A stretch of 64,000 nt of DNA from Lactococcus termiticola (GTDB lineage Bacteria; Bacillota; Bacilli; Lactobacillales; Streptococcaceae). The first letter of the stretch is position 1. Every line of letters starts with the position of its first letter. The notes under the pieces are model-generated. The model saw nothing but the letters and a program-made list of their open reading frames with translations, was not told the origin of the DNA and did no database searches. Below, in pieces: positions 55,207 to 64,000 of this stretch. Position numbers and translations under genes: made by a program. Location of the stretch: the NCBI RefSeq assembly GCF_003116835.1, contig NZ_BFFO01000001.1, positions 124,001-188,000 on the forward strand, in the 5' to 3' direction.

Positions 55207-56883
55207 CTATTTTTTAATATAAACTGATTTAAAGTCATAATTTAGACCAGTACCATGGAATGTCAAACCTTTAAGGTCTGGGTTTTTAAGTGATGGTGTT
55301 GTACGGAAATATACAGGATTGAAGCTGGCTTCTTCATATAATGCTTTTTCTGCATCTTTATAATCTGCATTACGTGCTGCATCATCTAATACATCTGGTA
55401 ATGTGGCAGCTTTATTAAACGCAGTAACATAAGCTGGATTATTAACTTTACCATCATTTTGACCAGATGTAGGCAAGAAGAGATTCAAGAATGTAGATGG
55501 TTCAGCATAATCTCCACCCCAAAGTGACATAACCATATCAAAATTCTGAGTTTGCGAATCTTTCAAACGTTGTTGGAATGGAACGATTCTTTCAGTAATT
55601 GTCAATCCTGGTAAGGCTTTAGCCAAAGATGTTTGAAGATAGTCAGCTGTTGACTTAGCGACAGGTTTGTCAGCATCAGTAGTGTAAGTAAGATTTACTT
55701 TTGTTGCTCCAATTTCTTTCAAACCTTTTTCCCAAAGTGTTTTTGCTTTTGCAACATCATAGCTATAAGGTTGTGCTGCATATTTTGAAAAGTCTTCGCC
55801 AGTTTGTGTCTTCGCCATATTTGCAGGGACAAATCCTGTAGCAGGTGTTGAGCCTGGATAGAATTGACTAACAAGGTCTTTACGATTTGTAGCAAGATTA
55901 ATTGCTTGACGAATATCTTTATTTTGAAGTGCTTTAGCAGCTGTTGGATTAGAAGTTCCTTTGCCTGATTGGTTATATTCAATGTAAGCCGTTGTTGCTT
56001 CTTTCAATGGTACATAATCTTTGCCACCATTGTAATCTTTGTTTGCTGCATATAAATCTGGAGAAGCGATAGGCGTTTCATCAAGTTTACCAGATTTGAA
56101 TAATTGAACTGCTGTATTAGGGTTCTTTACAACTTGGATATCAATCTCTTTAGATTTTACATCTTTTTTATCATAGTAGTTAGGATTTTTAACTAATGAG
56201 AATGATTCATTTGTACCTGTCCAGCCAGCATTTTTCTTGAAGATAAATGGTCCAGAGTAAACTGTTTTAGCTGAAGATGTACCGTATTGCTTACCATATT
56301 TATCTACTGCTGCTTTTTGAACAGGGTAGAATACAGGTTCAGCAAGTAAGAACTTGAAGTATGGAACTGGTTGTGTCAATGTAACAGTGATTACATTTCC
56401 TTTAGCAACTGCGCCCAATTGGTTAAGGTCTTTGATTTTTCCAGAATTGATTTCAGCTGCATTTTTGATATGTCCAGCATCTGAAAGGAGATAAGCATAA
56501 GCAGAACCAGTTGCAGGATTGATTGCACGTTGCCAAGCATAAATAAAGTCTTTAGCTGTAAGAGCTGTGCCATCTGACCATTTCAAACCATCTCGAAGTG
56601 TAATCGTATAAGTCAAGCCATCAGAGGACTCTTTAATACTTTTTGCGAAAGCATTTACAGCTACATTCTTATTATTAACGCGTGTAAGTCCCTCTTGTGT
56701 ATTCCCTGTGATTTCACCTGAATATGTATCTGTCAATGTTGCAGAATCAAGTGTTGAAATATCCGTTGTTAATTCTAACTGCGGATTTCTTGATGAAGAT
56801 GATTTTGAACCTCCACAAGCTGCAAGAACAGCTACAGAAACTAATGCTACAGTTCCTAAGCCTACTTTTTTCCAAGTTTTCAT
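55207..56883 (-). CDS. dppA: Peptide-binding lipoprotein DppA
   Basis: A 558-residue extracellular binding protein (SBP family 5). Signal peptide with lipobox LAAC (Cys23), then the SBP-5 pattern NTQEGLTRVNNK and YTITLRDGLKWSDGTALTAKDFIYAWQRA. It captures peptides for DppBCDF. Start at ATG 56883 with AGAGGG upstream. Closely related to the next upstream gene over its full length. AT-rich; has its own promoter and CodY-like box. Confidence 0.93.
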   Translation of the reverse strand: MKTWKKVGLGTVALVSVAVLAACGGSKSSSSRNPQLELTTDISTLDSATLTDTYSGEITGNTQEGLTRVNNKNVAVNAFAKSIKESSDGLTYTITLRDGLKWSDGTALTAKDFIYAWQRAINPATGSAYAYLLSDAGHIKNAAEINSGKIKDLNQLGAVAKGNVITVTLTQPVPYFKFLLAEPVFYPVQKAAVDKYGKQYGTSSAKTVYSGPFIFKKNAGWTGTNESFSLVKNPNYYDKKDVKSKEIDIQVVKNPNTAVQLFKSGKLDETPIASPDLYAANKDYNGGKDYVPLKEATTAYIEYNQSGKGTSNPTAAKALQNKDIRQAINLATNRKDLVSQFYPGSTPATGFVPANMAKTQTGEDFSKYAAQPYSYDVAKAKTLWEKGLKEIGATKVNLTYTTDADKPVAKSTADYLQTSLAKALPGLTITERIVPFQQRLKDSQTQNFDMVMSLWGGDYAEPSTFLNLFLPTSGQNDGKVNNPAYVTAFNKAATLPDVLDDAARNADYKDAEKALYEEASFNPVYFRTTPSLKNPDLKGLTFHGTGLNYDFKSVYIKK

Positions 56884-56922
56884 GAAATTTCCCTCTTTCA
56901 TTTAACATTTTTCTGAATGTGA

Positions 56923-56937
56923 TATCGTCAGAAAATT
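56923..56937 (-). promoter_or_regulatory. CodY-like box at dppA
   Basis: AATTTTCTGACGATA, 12 of 15 match to AATTTTCWGAAAATT, just downstream of the predicted start site; also part of a TTTTCTGA/TCAGAAAA inverted repeat. Confidence 0.5.
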
Positions 56938-56950
56938 TATTATATTGATT

Positions 56951-56979
56951 ATTGTACTTAATCTATTCTAAAATGTAAA
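56951..56979 (-). promoter_or_regulatory. dppA promoter
   Basis: TTTACA (56974-56979), 17-bp spacer, TACAAT (56951-56956) on the minus strand. Confidence 0.7.
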
Positions 56980-57084
56980 GTGAAATGACGTTTATCTTTT
57001 CTATGTTCATATTAAAAATTTTTTAACTCAAATCACTGTATTTAGTTTTATTAAGTATCTTAATAATTCTCGAATTTATTCTAT

Positions 57085-57099
57085 AGTTGTCTGAAAATT
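57085..57099 (-). promoter_or_regulatory. Second CodY-like box upstream of dppA
   Basis: AATTTTCAGACAACT, 13 of 15 match to the CodY consensus, about 100 bp upstream of the -35. Confidence 0.45.
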
Positions 57100-57196
57100 C
57101 GATATGTTTATTATTTTATCAGTTTAAATTAAGCTTGTCAAGGGCTTACAATTTTTTTATAGATATTTTTGTTTCATTTTATGGAATTTGTTTTCA

Positions 57197-57223
57197 CAAA
57201 AAAGACGTAGTCTTTACTACGTC
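57197..57223 (-). terminator. dppP terminator
   Basis: GACGTAG-TAAAGA-CTACGTC followed by six T on the minus strand. Confidence 0.8.
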
Positions 57224-57237
57224 TCCCTTATATTTAA

Positions 57238-58902
57238 TTATTTAAGATATGCCGTTTTCAAGTCATAAGCTAAACCTGTAGAATGGAACTGTAAACCTTT
57301 GATATTTGGATTCATCAGGGCAGGATTGGCTTGAAAATCAACTGGGTTGATATATGAGCCTTTATAAAGAGTATCTTCCAACAATTTATAATCTGCATCT
57401 GTTTTAGCTTGACTTAAAACATCTGGAGTAGTTGTCGCTGCCTTAAAAGCATCATCATATGTTTTACTTGAGAACTTTCCATCATTATAAGACTGACCTG
57501 TCGTAAAGAGTTGAAGGAAAGTAGATGGCTCTGCATAATCTCCACCCCAGACGGACATGACCATATCAAAGTTCCCGTTTTTAGAATCCTGCAGACGTTG
57601 AGCATAAGGAATGATTTTCTCTGTCAGCGTCAAGCCTGGCAGGGCCTTGCTGAGTGAGGTCTGGAGGTAGTCGGCAATCTGCTTGGCAGAAGGCTTGTCA
57701 GCATCGGTCGTGAAGGAGATGTTGAGCGAAGTCTCGTCGATTTCTTTCAGCCCTTGTTCCCAGAGGGTTTTGGCCTTAGCAGTGTCGTAGGCATAGCCTT
57801 GAGCTGCATAGCTGGCAAAGTCTTCGCCAGTGGCGTTCTTGGCCATGCCGACCGGTGTGAAGCCAGTCGCTGGCGTTGAGCCTGGGACAAACTGGTCGAC
57901 GATGTCTTTCCGGTTGGTCGCAAGGCTAATAGCTTCACGGATTTTCTTGTTCTTGAGGGCCTTGGCTACAGCTGGGCTCGACGTATTTTCGCCAGACTGA
58001 TTGTATTCGATGTAGGCTGTTGTTGCTTCCTTCAGGTCGATGTTGTTCTTGCCACCATTGTAGTTCTTGTTAGCGGTGTAGAGGTCTGTGGTTGAGAGTT
58101 CAGCCTGGTCCAGCTTGTCCTGCTTGAACAACTGCACAGCCGTGTTTGGATTTTTGACGATTTGGTAGTCAATCTCTTCGGATTTGACATTCTTCTTATC
58201 GTAGTAATTTTGGTTCTTGACCAGCTTGAAGCTAGCGTTAGTACCTGTCCAGCCGGCGTCCTTCTTGAACTCAAAAGGTCCTGAGTAGACGACCTTGTCT
58301 GACGCCGTCCCGTACTGCTTGCCGTATTTTTCAACCGCCCCCTTATTGACCGGCATATAGATATTTTCCGTCAAAAGATACTCAAAGTAAGGGGTTGGCT
58401 TGCTGAGCTTGATTTCAAGTTCAGTGTCGCTGAGGGCTTTGACACCAAAGCTTGACAAGTCTTTATTTTCGCCTGTGTGGATGGCTTCGGCATTTTCAAT
58501 GTTGGCCATAAGGTAGGCGTATTGAGAAGCCGTCTCTGGTGCGTTGGCCCGTTGCCATGAATAAACAAAGTCTTTGGCAGTCAATGCATCACCGTTCGAC
58601 CACTTGAGGCCATCCCGGAGCTTGACGCTGTAGGTCAGGCCGTCATCTGAGACCTTGATGCTCTCAGCAAGAGCGTTGGCAGGCTTGCCGTCCTTGCCGA
58701 CCCGAGTCAGGCCTTCTTGTGTGTTACCAATCAGGATGCCTGAGTAGGTCGAAGTGTTCGTCGCCGAGTCAAGTGTCGTCGGGTCCGTCGTCAGTGAAAG
58801 CTGTGGGTATTGTGAACCAGAGCTTGAGTTCCCACAAGCTGCCAGAAGCGCGACCGTCGCCAGCCCTGCAGTTCCAAGTGAAAGTTTTTTCCATGTCTTC
58901 AT
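57238..58902 (-). CDS. dppP: Second peptide-binding lipoprotein (DppP/DppA paralogue)
   Basis: A 554-residue SBP family 5 lipoprotein, same architecture as dppA: lipobox LAAC (Cys23), NTQEGLTRVGKDGK, YSVKLRDGLKWSNGDALTAKDF. In Lactococcus the dpp operon also has two binding-protein genes. Start at ATG 58902 with AGAGGA about 10 nt upstream. Composition is GC-rich over the first three quarters and changes to AT-rich for the last 350-400 bp (from about 57,620 down), matching the imported block. Separate promoter and terminator. Confidence 0.9.
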   Translation of the reverse strand: MKTWKKLSLGTAGLATVALLAACGNSSSGSQYPQLSLTTDPTTLDSATNTSTYSGILIGNTQEGLTRVGKDGKPANALAESIKVSDDGLTYSVKLRDGLKWSNGDALTAKDFVYSWQRANAPETASQYAYLMANIENAEAIHTGENKDLSSFGVKALSDTELEIKLSKPTPYFEYLLTENIYMPVNKGAVEKYGKQYGTASDKVVYSGPFEFKKDAGWTGTNASFKLVKNQNYYDKKNVKSEEIDYQIVKNPNTAVQLFKQDKLDQAELSTTDLYTANKNYNGGKNNIDLKEATTAYIEYNQSGENTSSPAVAKALKNKKIREAISLATNRKDIVDQFVPGSTPATGFTPVGMAKNATGEDFASYAAQGYAYDTAKAKTLWEQGLKEIDETSLNISFTTDADKPSAKQIADYLQTSLSKALPGLTLTEKIIPYAQRLQDSKNGNFDMVMSVWGGDYAEPSTFLQLFTTGQSYNDGKFSSKTYDDAFKAATTTPDVLSQAKTDADYKLLEDTLYKGSYINPVDFQANPALMNPNIKGLQFHSTGLAYDLKTAYLK

Positions 58903-58966
58903 ATCAAATAATTCCTCTCTTTTTGCACTCCCTAAAGCTTTATCCAAAAGATTCTTCTTTCTCGAT

Positions 58967-58981
58967 AACCTTCAGAAAATT
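58967..58981 (-). promoter_or_regulatory. CodY-like box at dppP
   Basis: AATTTTCTGAAGGTT, 13 of 15 match to AATTTTCWGAAAATT, just past the predicted transcription start. Confidence 0.55.
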
Positions 58982-58995
58982 ATAATATGTCGTTT

Positions 58996-59024
58996 ATTGT
59001 GTCATCTGTTTTTAATTCTGTCAA
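58996..59024 (-). promoter_or_regulatory. dppP promoter
   Basis: TTGACA (59019-59024), 17-bp spacer, CACAAT (58996-59001) on the minus strand. Confidence 0.7.
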
Positions 59025-59321
59025 CGCTTTTCTTAATAAATTTTAATTAATTTGGTCATAAGTGATTTTTATGGAAGCGATAACTTCTGCTAGATAACGC
59101 CGTTTTCAACCATTGCATTTTTATAAGAAAATTTTATTTTAACTTATCTTTCTCTAATGTCTTCTGAAAACTTAATGTTTTTTGGCCGATTAATCTAACA
59201 TAATATAGTAGAAAGTTGCAGTCTAAAAAAATAGGGCATAAGAAAAAAGCCTGCCAAAGCAGACTTTGAATGCAGTAAAGGAAAAGGACCTCATGCCAGC
59301 CCGCTCCTCTGACCACGAAAG

Positions 59322-59420
59322 AGGAACGCTCCGCTTTCCCTATCCAAAAGCTTTTTTACAGAGTTTTGACCCTCGATGCTCCCATTGGTCGCATTGCACC
59401 TCAAAACTTCTAGCAAAAAA
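59322..59420. repeat. Single copy of the second (62-bp unit) repeat family
   Basis: Hairpin GAAAG...CTTTC, then left arm GCTTTTTTACAGAGTTTTG, inner hairpin ATGC-TCCCATTGGTC-GCAT, and right arm CAAAACTTCTAGCAAAAAAGC. This is the unexpanded form of the array at 8240-8652, and its right arm is likewise the U tract of a minus-strand terminator (of tRNA-Cys). The DnaA-like nonamer is degenerate here (TATCCAAA). Confidence 0.8.
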
Positions 59421-59438
59421 GCCCATCTAACGATGGAC
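59415..59438 (-). terminator. tRNA-Cys terminator
   Basis: GTCCATC-GTTA-GATGGGC followed by six T on the minus strand, 11 nt past the tRNA 3' end. Confidence 0.75.
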
Positions 59439-59448
59439 TCTCATTAAA

Positions 59449-59518
59449 GGCGGCGATCGGATTTGAACCGACGATTAAGCTTTTGCAGAGCCATGTGTTA
59501 CCACTTCACTACGCCGCC
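59449..59518 (-). tRNA. tRNA-Cys (anticodon GCA)
   Basis: Seventy nt. Acceptor arms GGCGGCG and CGCCGCC pair fully; D-arm GTG...CAC; anticodon loop CTGCAAA with GCA; T-arm GTCGG-TTCAAAT-CCGAT. The CCA is not encoded. It stands alone with its own promoter and terminator. Confidence 0.95.
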
Positions 59519-59530
59519 ATAACACTGACC

Positions 59531-59559
59531 ATTATAGCGAAATTCGCCTTCAAAATCAA
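59531..59559 (-). promoter_or_regulatory. tRNA-Cys promoter
   Basis: TTGATT (59554-59559), 17-bp spacer, TATAAT (59531-59536) on the minus strand, about 12 bp before the tRNA. Confidence 0.85.
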
Positions 59560-59594
59560 GACTCAGATTATTCTTCATAAAAGGATATAATTTT

Positions 59595-59623
59595 TTGACA
59601 ATTCGATACAAATACATTATAAT
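59595..59623 (+). promoter_or_regulatory. Consensus promoter of amino-acid permease
   Basis: TTGACA (59595-59600), 17-bp spacer, TATAAT (59618-59623): full consensus. The leader of about 110 nt has small hairpins GGTC-AATC-GACC and GTCAG...CTGAC. Confidence 0.9.
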
Positions 59624-59742
59624 AAGTATCATCCTCTTACATCAGGTCAATCGACCATCAAGACATCACCCATCACTGAGGAAGTCAGCTTCAAACTGAC
59701 AACATTTATTTACTTATACATTCGTTTTCGGAGGAAATTATT

Positions 59743-61152
59743 ATGTCATTTGCAAAACGCTCGAGCTTTGACGCCTACAAACAGGCCGACACCAAGCTCG
59801 AAAAAGTCCTTGGCGTCCGAGACTTCCTGGCACTGGGTGTCGGGACCATCATCTCTACCTCAATCTTTACCCTCCCGGGTATCGTCGCCGCTGATTTCGC
59901 AGGCCCTGCCGTCGTCTTCTCCTTCCTGCTCGCCGCTGTCGTCGCAGGCCTCGTTGCCTTCGCCTATGCCGAGATGGCCAATGTCATGCCCTTTGCCGGC
60001 TCCGCCTTTTCTTGGATTTCTGTCCTCTTTGGCGAAGGCTTTGGCTGGGTAGCCGGCTGGGCCCTGCTTGCAGAGTACTTCATCGCCGTCGCTTTTGTCG
60101 GCTCCGGCTTCTCTGCCACCTTCCAAAACCTGCTGAGCCAGCTCCACATCACGCTTCCTGCGACCCTCTCGAATCCTTTCGGGACCAAGGGCGGTATCGT
60201 CGACTTGATTTCGCTCCTCGTGATTGCTATCGCCGGTGTCATTGTCTTCATGGGGGCCAATGACGCCGGCAAGGTCTCACAGGTCCTGGTCTTCCTCAAG
60301 GTCGCTGCCATCCTGGTCTTTGTCGTTATCGGTATCACAGTCATCAAGCCACAAAACTACGTACCTTTCGTCCCTGCCCACAACCCTAAGACCGGCTTCG
60401 GCGGCATGTCCGGCATCCTCTCTGGTGTCTCTATGATTTTCCTGGCCTACATCGGTTTTGACTCGATTGCTGCCAACTCTGCTGAGGCAAAAAATCCAAA
60501 GCGGACCATGCCCATCGGGATTCTCGGCTCCCTCGCCATCGCTGTCGTCCTCTTCTCAGCCGTGACGCTGGTCCTTGTCGGTATGCATCCTTATAGCGAC
60601 TACGCTGGCAACGCTGCCCCTGTATCTTGGGCACTTGCCCAATCTGGCTTCAAGAATCTGTCCATCATCGTCTCTGTCGTCGCTGATGCCGGCATGTTCG
60701 TCGCCCTCCTCGGCATGATTCTTGCAGGCTCCCGCCTCCTCTACGCCTTTGGCCGTGACGGGCTCCTCCCTGCCAAGCTTGGGAAATTTGACAAACGGGG
60801 CCTGCCGTCAAACGCTTTGATTACGATCACCGTCGTTGCCATCGTCATCGGCGCCTTCTTCCCATTTGCTTTCCTGGCCCAGCTGATTTCTGCAGGGACA
60901 CTGGTCGCCTTCATCTTCGTGTCATTGGGCATGTTTGCCCTCCGCCCTCGTGAAGGCAAGGACCTGCCAGAAGCCAGCTACAAGATGCCCTTCTATCCAA
61001 TCCTGCCAGCCCTTGGTGCGATCGGCTCTATCATCGTCTTTGAAGGTCTCGACTCATTAGCTAAGATGACTGCCTTCATCTGGTTCCTCATTGGGATTGT
61101 GGTCTACTGGCTCTATGGCTCTAAGCACAGCAAAAATAATAAAGAGGCTTAA
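59743..61152 (+). CDS. Amino-acid permease, APC superfamily (cationic/YfnA-like)
   Basis: A 469-residue transporter with 12 membrane segments. KLEKVLGVRDFLALGVGTIISTSIFTLPG and FLAYIGFDSIAANSAEAKNPKRTMP are hallmarks of the cationic amino-acid transporter-like branch (YfnA/YhdG). Substrate not deducible. GGAGG 8 nt before ATG, a perfect sigma-A promoter and a strong terminator indicate a highly expressed single-gene unit. Codon use is strongly biased to C-ending codons, also a sign of high expression. Confidence 0.9.
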   Translation: MSFAKRSSFDAYKQADTKLEKVLGVRDFLALGVGTIISTSIFTLPGIVAADFAGPAVVFSFLLAAVVAGLVAFAYAEMANVMPFAGSAFSWISVLFGEGFGWVAGWALLAEYFIAVAFVGSGFSATFQNLLSQLHITLPATLSNPFGTKGGIVDLISLLVIAIAGVIVFMGANDAGKVSQVLVFLKVAAILVFVVIGITVIKPQNYVPFVPAHNPKTGFGGMSGILSGVSMIFLAYIGFDSIAANSAEAKNPKRTMPIGILGSLAIAVVLFSAVTLVLVGMHPYSDYAGNAAPVSWALAQSGFKNLSIIVSVVADAGMFVALLGMILAGSRLLYAFGRDGLLPAKLGKFDKRGLPSNALITITVVAIVIGAFFPFAFLAQLISAGTLVAFIFVSLGMFALRPREGKDLPEASYKMPFYPILPALGAIGSIIVFEGLDSLAKMTAFIWFLIGIVVYWLYGSKHSKNNKEA

Positions 61153-61154
61153 AA

Positions 61155-61189
61155 AAAAAAAGCAGATTCTTGTCGAATCTGCTTTTTTA
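61155..61189. terminator. Bidirectional terminator of permease and dnaE
   Basis: AGCAGATTC-TTGTC-GAATCTGCT flanked by A and T runs; touches the dnaE stop. Confidence 0.85.
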
Positions 61190-64000
61190 TTTATAGACTG
61201 CCGCCAAGACCAGGCTAGATAAGCGTTTCAAGAGTTGTTCATCTTCAGCCACATACTGGTTAATCTGCCGGGTCGCCTTGTCTACCTCAGAGTGGAGGAC
61301 GACCTGATGGGAGCCGGGAAACTCAGCCAATAGCTTGGCAATCGCCTTGTTTTTGCTATTGTCTTGCAGGTTGAGCCAGAGCTTGCGGTCGGTCTCGACC
61401 AGCTCAGAAATCCGGTCGGCCGCCAGCTGGAGCTCGTCGTTTCTCTCAGTGACCTTGCCGGTCATGAGATAGTAGTGGCCTTGCTCTAGCCGGCCCATAA
61501 AGTGCCGATAATTTTCAGGGAATAGGGTGACACTAAAATTATTTTTACTGTCTGAGGTCGTCAAAAAGGCCATGGTCTCGCCTGTCTTAGTCCGGTGAGT
61601 CCGGATGTTTAAGAGCTCGACTAGAACCGTCTGTCGCTTGTTTTTCTCAAGCTGTTCAAGCGGGGTGAATTGGGCCAAAAACTTGCCAGCTAAACTCTGC
61701 AGAGGATGAGGCGTAATCCCCACGCCCAGCAAATCCTTTTCAAACTGATATTTCTCAGAAGGGCTAAAATCATCAGCCGTCTGATAAGAAAACTTGAGCT
61801 GACTATTGCTCTCCTTAAACAAATCCAACTGGAAGGTCTGGTGGTAGTCAATCAGCCGTTCTATATTGGCCGCGAGCATCCCCCGGTTGCTGTCTTCCAG
61901 GTCATCAAAGGCACCAACCTGGATCAAAGGCATCAGATAGTCCTTCTTCTGCCAGTTTTCAGGCAGACTCCGGACTAGGCTTGACAGGCTCTCAAAAGGC
62001 CGATTTTCGACCAGCCAGAAGGCCAGGTCACGAGGCAGGCTGTGGAGTTGTCTGAGGCCAATCGAAATCCGGTGCTCGCCGACCCGGTCATGATAGGGCA
62101 TCTTGTTGACGGCCGGCTTGTCAAGTACTAAACCATTGTCCAGAGCATCAGCCAGCATGGTCTCACGCTTGCGGTCGCCCAGCTGGACCTCGTAAAATTC
62201 GTCTGGAAAATGAGCCTTAAAATAGGCCAACTGAAAGGCCAGGGCCGCATAGGCATAGGCATGGGAACGGTTGAAGCCGTAGTTGGCAAAGCGTTCAATC
62301 AGGTCATAAATCTGGCTGGCCTGGCCCTCGCTGTGGCCGAGGCTCTTGGCACCTGCCAGAAACTCAGAGCGGAGCCTTTCAAATTCGCCATCTTTCTTTT
62401 TAGAAATGGCCCGCCGTAAAAGGTCGGCACGGCCGAGCGAAAAGCCTGAAAAGCGTTGGGCCACCTGCATGATCTGCTCCTGATAAATCATGATACCGTA
62501 AGTCGGAGCAAGAATGTCCTGGATAGAGGCATCAACCTCAGGCACCGCCTCCTTACCATGTCGTCTCGCCACAAATTGCGGGATAAACTGGCTAGGTCCC
62601 GGCCTAAATATTGAAGTCGCATCGACAATATCGTCGAATTTTGTCGGGGACAGATTTCTCAAAAAACGCCGCATCTGCGGGTTTTCAAATTGGAAGATAC
62701 CGAGGGTGTTGCCAGCCCTAAATAAAGCCAGCGTCTCCTCGTCTTCCAGGTCAATCTTGACCGGGTCGACATCGAGTTGCTTGCGAGTCTTAACCAGACT
62801 CCGCATCCGCTCAAGGACAGAGAGGTTTCTCAGACCCAAGAAATCGATTTTCAAGAGGCCAATCGCCTCAATGTCGCCGGCTTCGTATTGGGCCAGGGCC
62901 AGGTCATCCGATGGTTTGAGGGCCACATAGTTGACCAGCGACCGCTCAGAAAGAACAACACCAGAGGCATGGACCGAGGTCTGCCTTGGCATGCCCTCAA
63001 TCCTGCGGGCGAGCTCGTAAATCTTCATCAACTGGGGGTTTTTGAGGAGCTCAGCCTTGAATCTTGGATTGCTCTCATATTCATCGGCCAGGCTACCAAA
63101 GCGGTTAGCCAAAAGTCTAGTCATCCCAGAAATCTCGATTTCCGACAGACCAAAGGCCTTAGCCACATCACGAATTGCCTGACGCTTAGCCAGGGTCGAG
63201 AAGGTAACAATCTGGGCCACATGGTCATTGCCATAGCGGTTTTTCATGTAGGCCAAAAAATCCGCCCGCTTGTCGTCTGGCATGTCGATGTCAATATCGG
63301 GCATGGCAATCCGCTCAGGGTTCAGGAACCGCTCAAAGAGCAGATGGTTCTTGACCGGATCCACCTGGGTAATGCCGAGAGCATAGGCTACGAGCGAGCC
63401 CGCCGCAGAGCCACGCCCCATCCCGCAATAAATGCCTTCTTCTTTGGCATAACGCAGGAGGTCGGCGACAATCAGGAAGTAGTCGTCAAAGCCCATCTGG
63501 TGAATGACCGAGAGCTCTCTGTCGAGGCGGTCTTGGTAGGCTACCGTATCACTCGAGAGCTGTCTCAGGGCAAGGCCAGCTTCTGCTTCTGCCCTCAGAT
63601 GCTCAACCGCAGGCCTCGTCTTATCAAAGCGGGGCAGGGCCAGCTTTTCATCGGTCTCATAGCTGATGTCTGCAACTAAGATTTCTAGATTTTTTACAGC
63701 TTCTGGAAAATGCTTCTGGAAATAATCCTGGTAACTCTCTGGACGTTGAAGGAGCTCGCTCTGCCCCAGCATCCGGTCGGGGTCATAGACCAGGCCGTCG
63801 CGAATGGCGTGGAGGACCTCCAGGCTCTCAGCATCTTCAGGGTCCAGATAGCGGACGCTCGGAAAAGGCAGGGCAGGCAGGAGGAAGCGGGCCTCTTTTG
63901 AGGTCGAGCGATTGATGCCGACATAAAGCTCAGGGACAAGCTTAGCTAACTCAGGAAGATTGCCGTAGGCCTCTGGGACGACCAGAGCAAGGCCCTCCAG
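61187..64000 (-). CDS. dnaE: DNA polymerase III alpha subunit DnaE, 5' end beyond window
   Basis: The frame stays open from the stop at 61187 to the window edge, giving 937 C-terminal residues of an expected 1030 or so. The C-family polymerase core is clear: [18 protein letters not shown], the catalytic PDIDID (in [13 protein letters not shown]), and [29 protein letters not shown]-terminal OB-fold (about the last 150 residues) follows. In Firmicutes DnaE extends primers before PolC takes over the lagging strand. The missing part is most of the N-terminal PHP domain. Confidence 0.95.
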   Translation of the reverse strand: MEGLALVVPEAYGNLPELAKLVPELYVGINRSTSKEARFLLPALPFPSVRYLDPEDAESLEVLHAIRDGLVYDPDRMLGQSELLQRPESYQDYFQKHFPEAVKNLEILVADISYETDEKLALPRFDKTRPAVEHLRAEAEAGLALRQLSSDTVAYQDRLDRELSVIHQMGFDDYFLIVADLLRYAKEEGIYCGMGRGSAAGSLVAYALGITQVDPVKNHLLFERFLNPERIAMPDIDIDMPDDKRADFLAYMKNRYGNDHVAQIVTFSTLAKRQAIRDVAKAFGLSEIEISGMTRLLANRFGSLADEYESNPRFKAELLKNPQLMKIYELARRIEGMPRQTSVHASGVVLSERSLVNYVALKPSDDLALAQYEAGDIEAIGLLKIDFLGLRNLSVLERMRSLVKTRKQLDVDPVKIDLEDEETLALFRAGNTLGIFQFENPQMRRFLRNLSPTKFDDIVDATSIFRPGPSQFIPQFVARRHGKEAVPEVDASIQDILAPTYGIMIYQEQIMQVAQRFSGFSLGRADLLRRAISKKKDGEFERLRSEFLAGAKSLGHSEGQASQIYDLIERFANYGFNRSHAYAYAALAFQLAYFKAHFPDEFYEVQLGDRKRETMLADALDNGLVLDKPAVNKMPYHDRVGEHRISIGLRQLHSLPRDLAFWLVENRPFESLSSLVRSLPENWQKKDYLMPLIQVGAFDDLEDSNRGMLAANIERLIDYHQTFQLDLFKESNSQLKFSYQTADDFSPSEKYQFEKDLLGVGITPHPLQSLAGKFLAQFTPLEQLEKNKRQTVLVELLNIRTHRTKTGETMAFLTTSDSKNNFSVTLFPENYRHFMGRLEQGHYYLMTGKVTERNDELQLAADRISELVETDRKLWLNLQDNSKNKAIAKLLAEFPGSHQVVLHSEVDKATRQINQYVAEDEQLLKRLSSLVLAAVYK

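Larger units (their letters stand above)
56884..57237. other. Intergenic region between dppP and dppA
   Basis: About 350 bp of AT-rich DNA holding the dppA promoter, two CodY-like boxes and the dppP terminator (57197-57223). No gene seen. Confidence 0.7.
59025..59448. other. Intergenic region between dppP promoter and tRNA-Cys
   Basis: About 420 bp. The first 220 bp are AT-rich with no gene. The rest holds the single copy of the second repeat family and the tRNA terminator. Confidence 0.6.

Noticed and set aside
57238-58902. Gene conversion between dppA and dppP as the sole cause of the AT-rich dppP 3' end
   Set aside because: The AT-rich tract runs without break from dppF through the intergenic region into dppP, so one import event explains it better. 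Conversion cannot be excluded for the last 350 bp.

Overview
The window is chromosomal DNA from a low-G+C Gram-positive of the family Streptococcaceae, most likely Lactococcus or a close relative. The signs are gene order and content: cdaA-cdaR-glmM, groESL under a CIRCE, pepA divergent from a DUF4651-thioredoxin-ytpR-ssbB cluster, pbp1b divergent from tyrS, relQ-nadK-rluD beside a CYTH gene, and a dpp operon with two binding proteins and CodY-like boxes. By eye the base composition is close to half G+C, high for this family. That makes two AT-rich tracts stand out: a nuclease-like islet (about 19.9-21.5 kb) and most of the dpp operon (about 51.8-57.6 kb).

Layout. 0-3.1 kb: LCP cell-wall protein (cut by the edge), TsaE, a Crp/Fnr regulator, a frameshifted MFS transporter and a small protein. 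3.2-9.2 kb: trehalose use (treC, treB, divergent treR), then an 836-bp gene-free stretch packed with repeats, then a stand-alone EIIA. 9.3-19.8 kb: glmM, cdaR, cdaA, a large pyruvate:flavodoxin oxidoreductase, a lipid kinase and ligA. 19.9-21.5 kb: decayed type I toxin-antitoxin locus and a PD-(D/E)XK nuclease-like gene. 21.6-31.2 kb: groEL/ES, ssbB, ytpR, thioredoxin, pepA, PAP2, PBP1b, tyrS. 31.4-40 kb: EamA transporter, Rrf2 regulator, Na+/H+ antiporter, yqgQ-glcK-rhodanese, dps, a ComC-type prepilin peptidase, dinB. 40-51 kb: rluD-nadK-relQ, CYTH, ylbG-ylbF, an amino-acid permease, recA, era and an O-GlcNAc-transferase-like enzyme. 51-64 kb: dpp peptide transporter, tRNA-Cys, a second amino-acid permease, and dnaE (5' end beyond the window).

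Three patterns run across ordinary genes. (1) Nine copies of a roughly 100-150 bp structured intergenic repeat: a long outer stem enclosing two hairpins, with arm sequences that differ between copies but stay complementary, and a nearly constant apex GAGCCC-N3/4-GGTCTC. Eight of nine lie at gene 3' ends. (2) A second snap-back repeat, whose unit is amplified six times at exactly 62-bp spacing between treR and the EIIA gene. Every unit carries a DnaA-box-like nonamer, three of them perfect TTATCCACA. (3) At least ten genes have a -10 box exactly 6 nt upstream of the ATG (usually TGN-TATAAT-N6-ATG) and no Shine-Dalgarno sequence, which predicts widespread leaderless mRNAs.

All calls are by reading the sequence; no database search or folding program was run.
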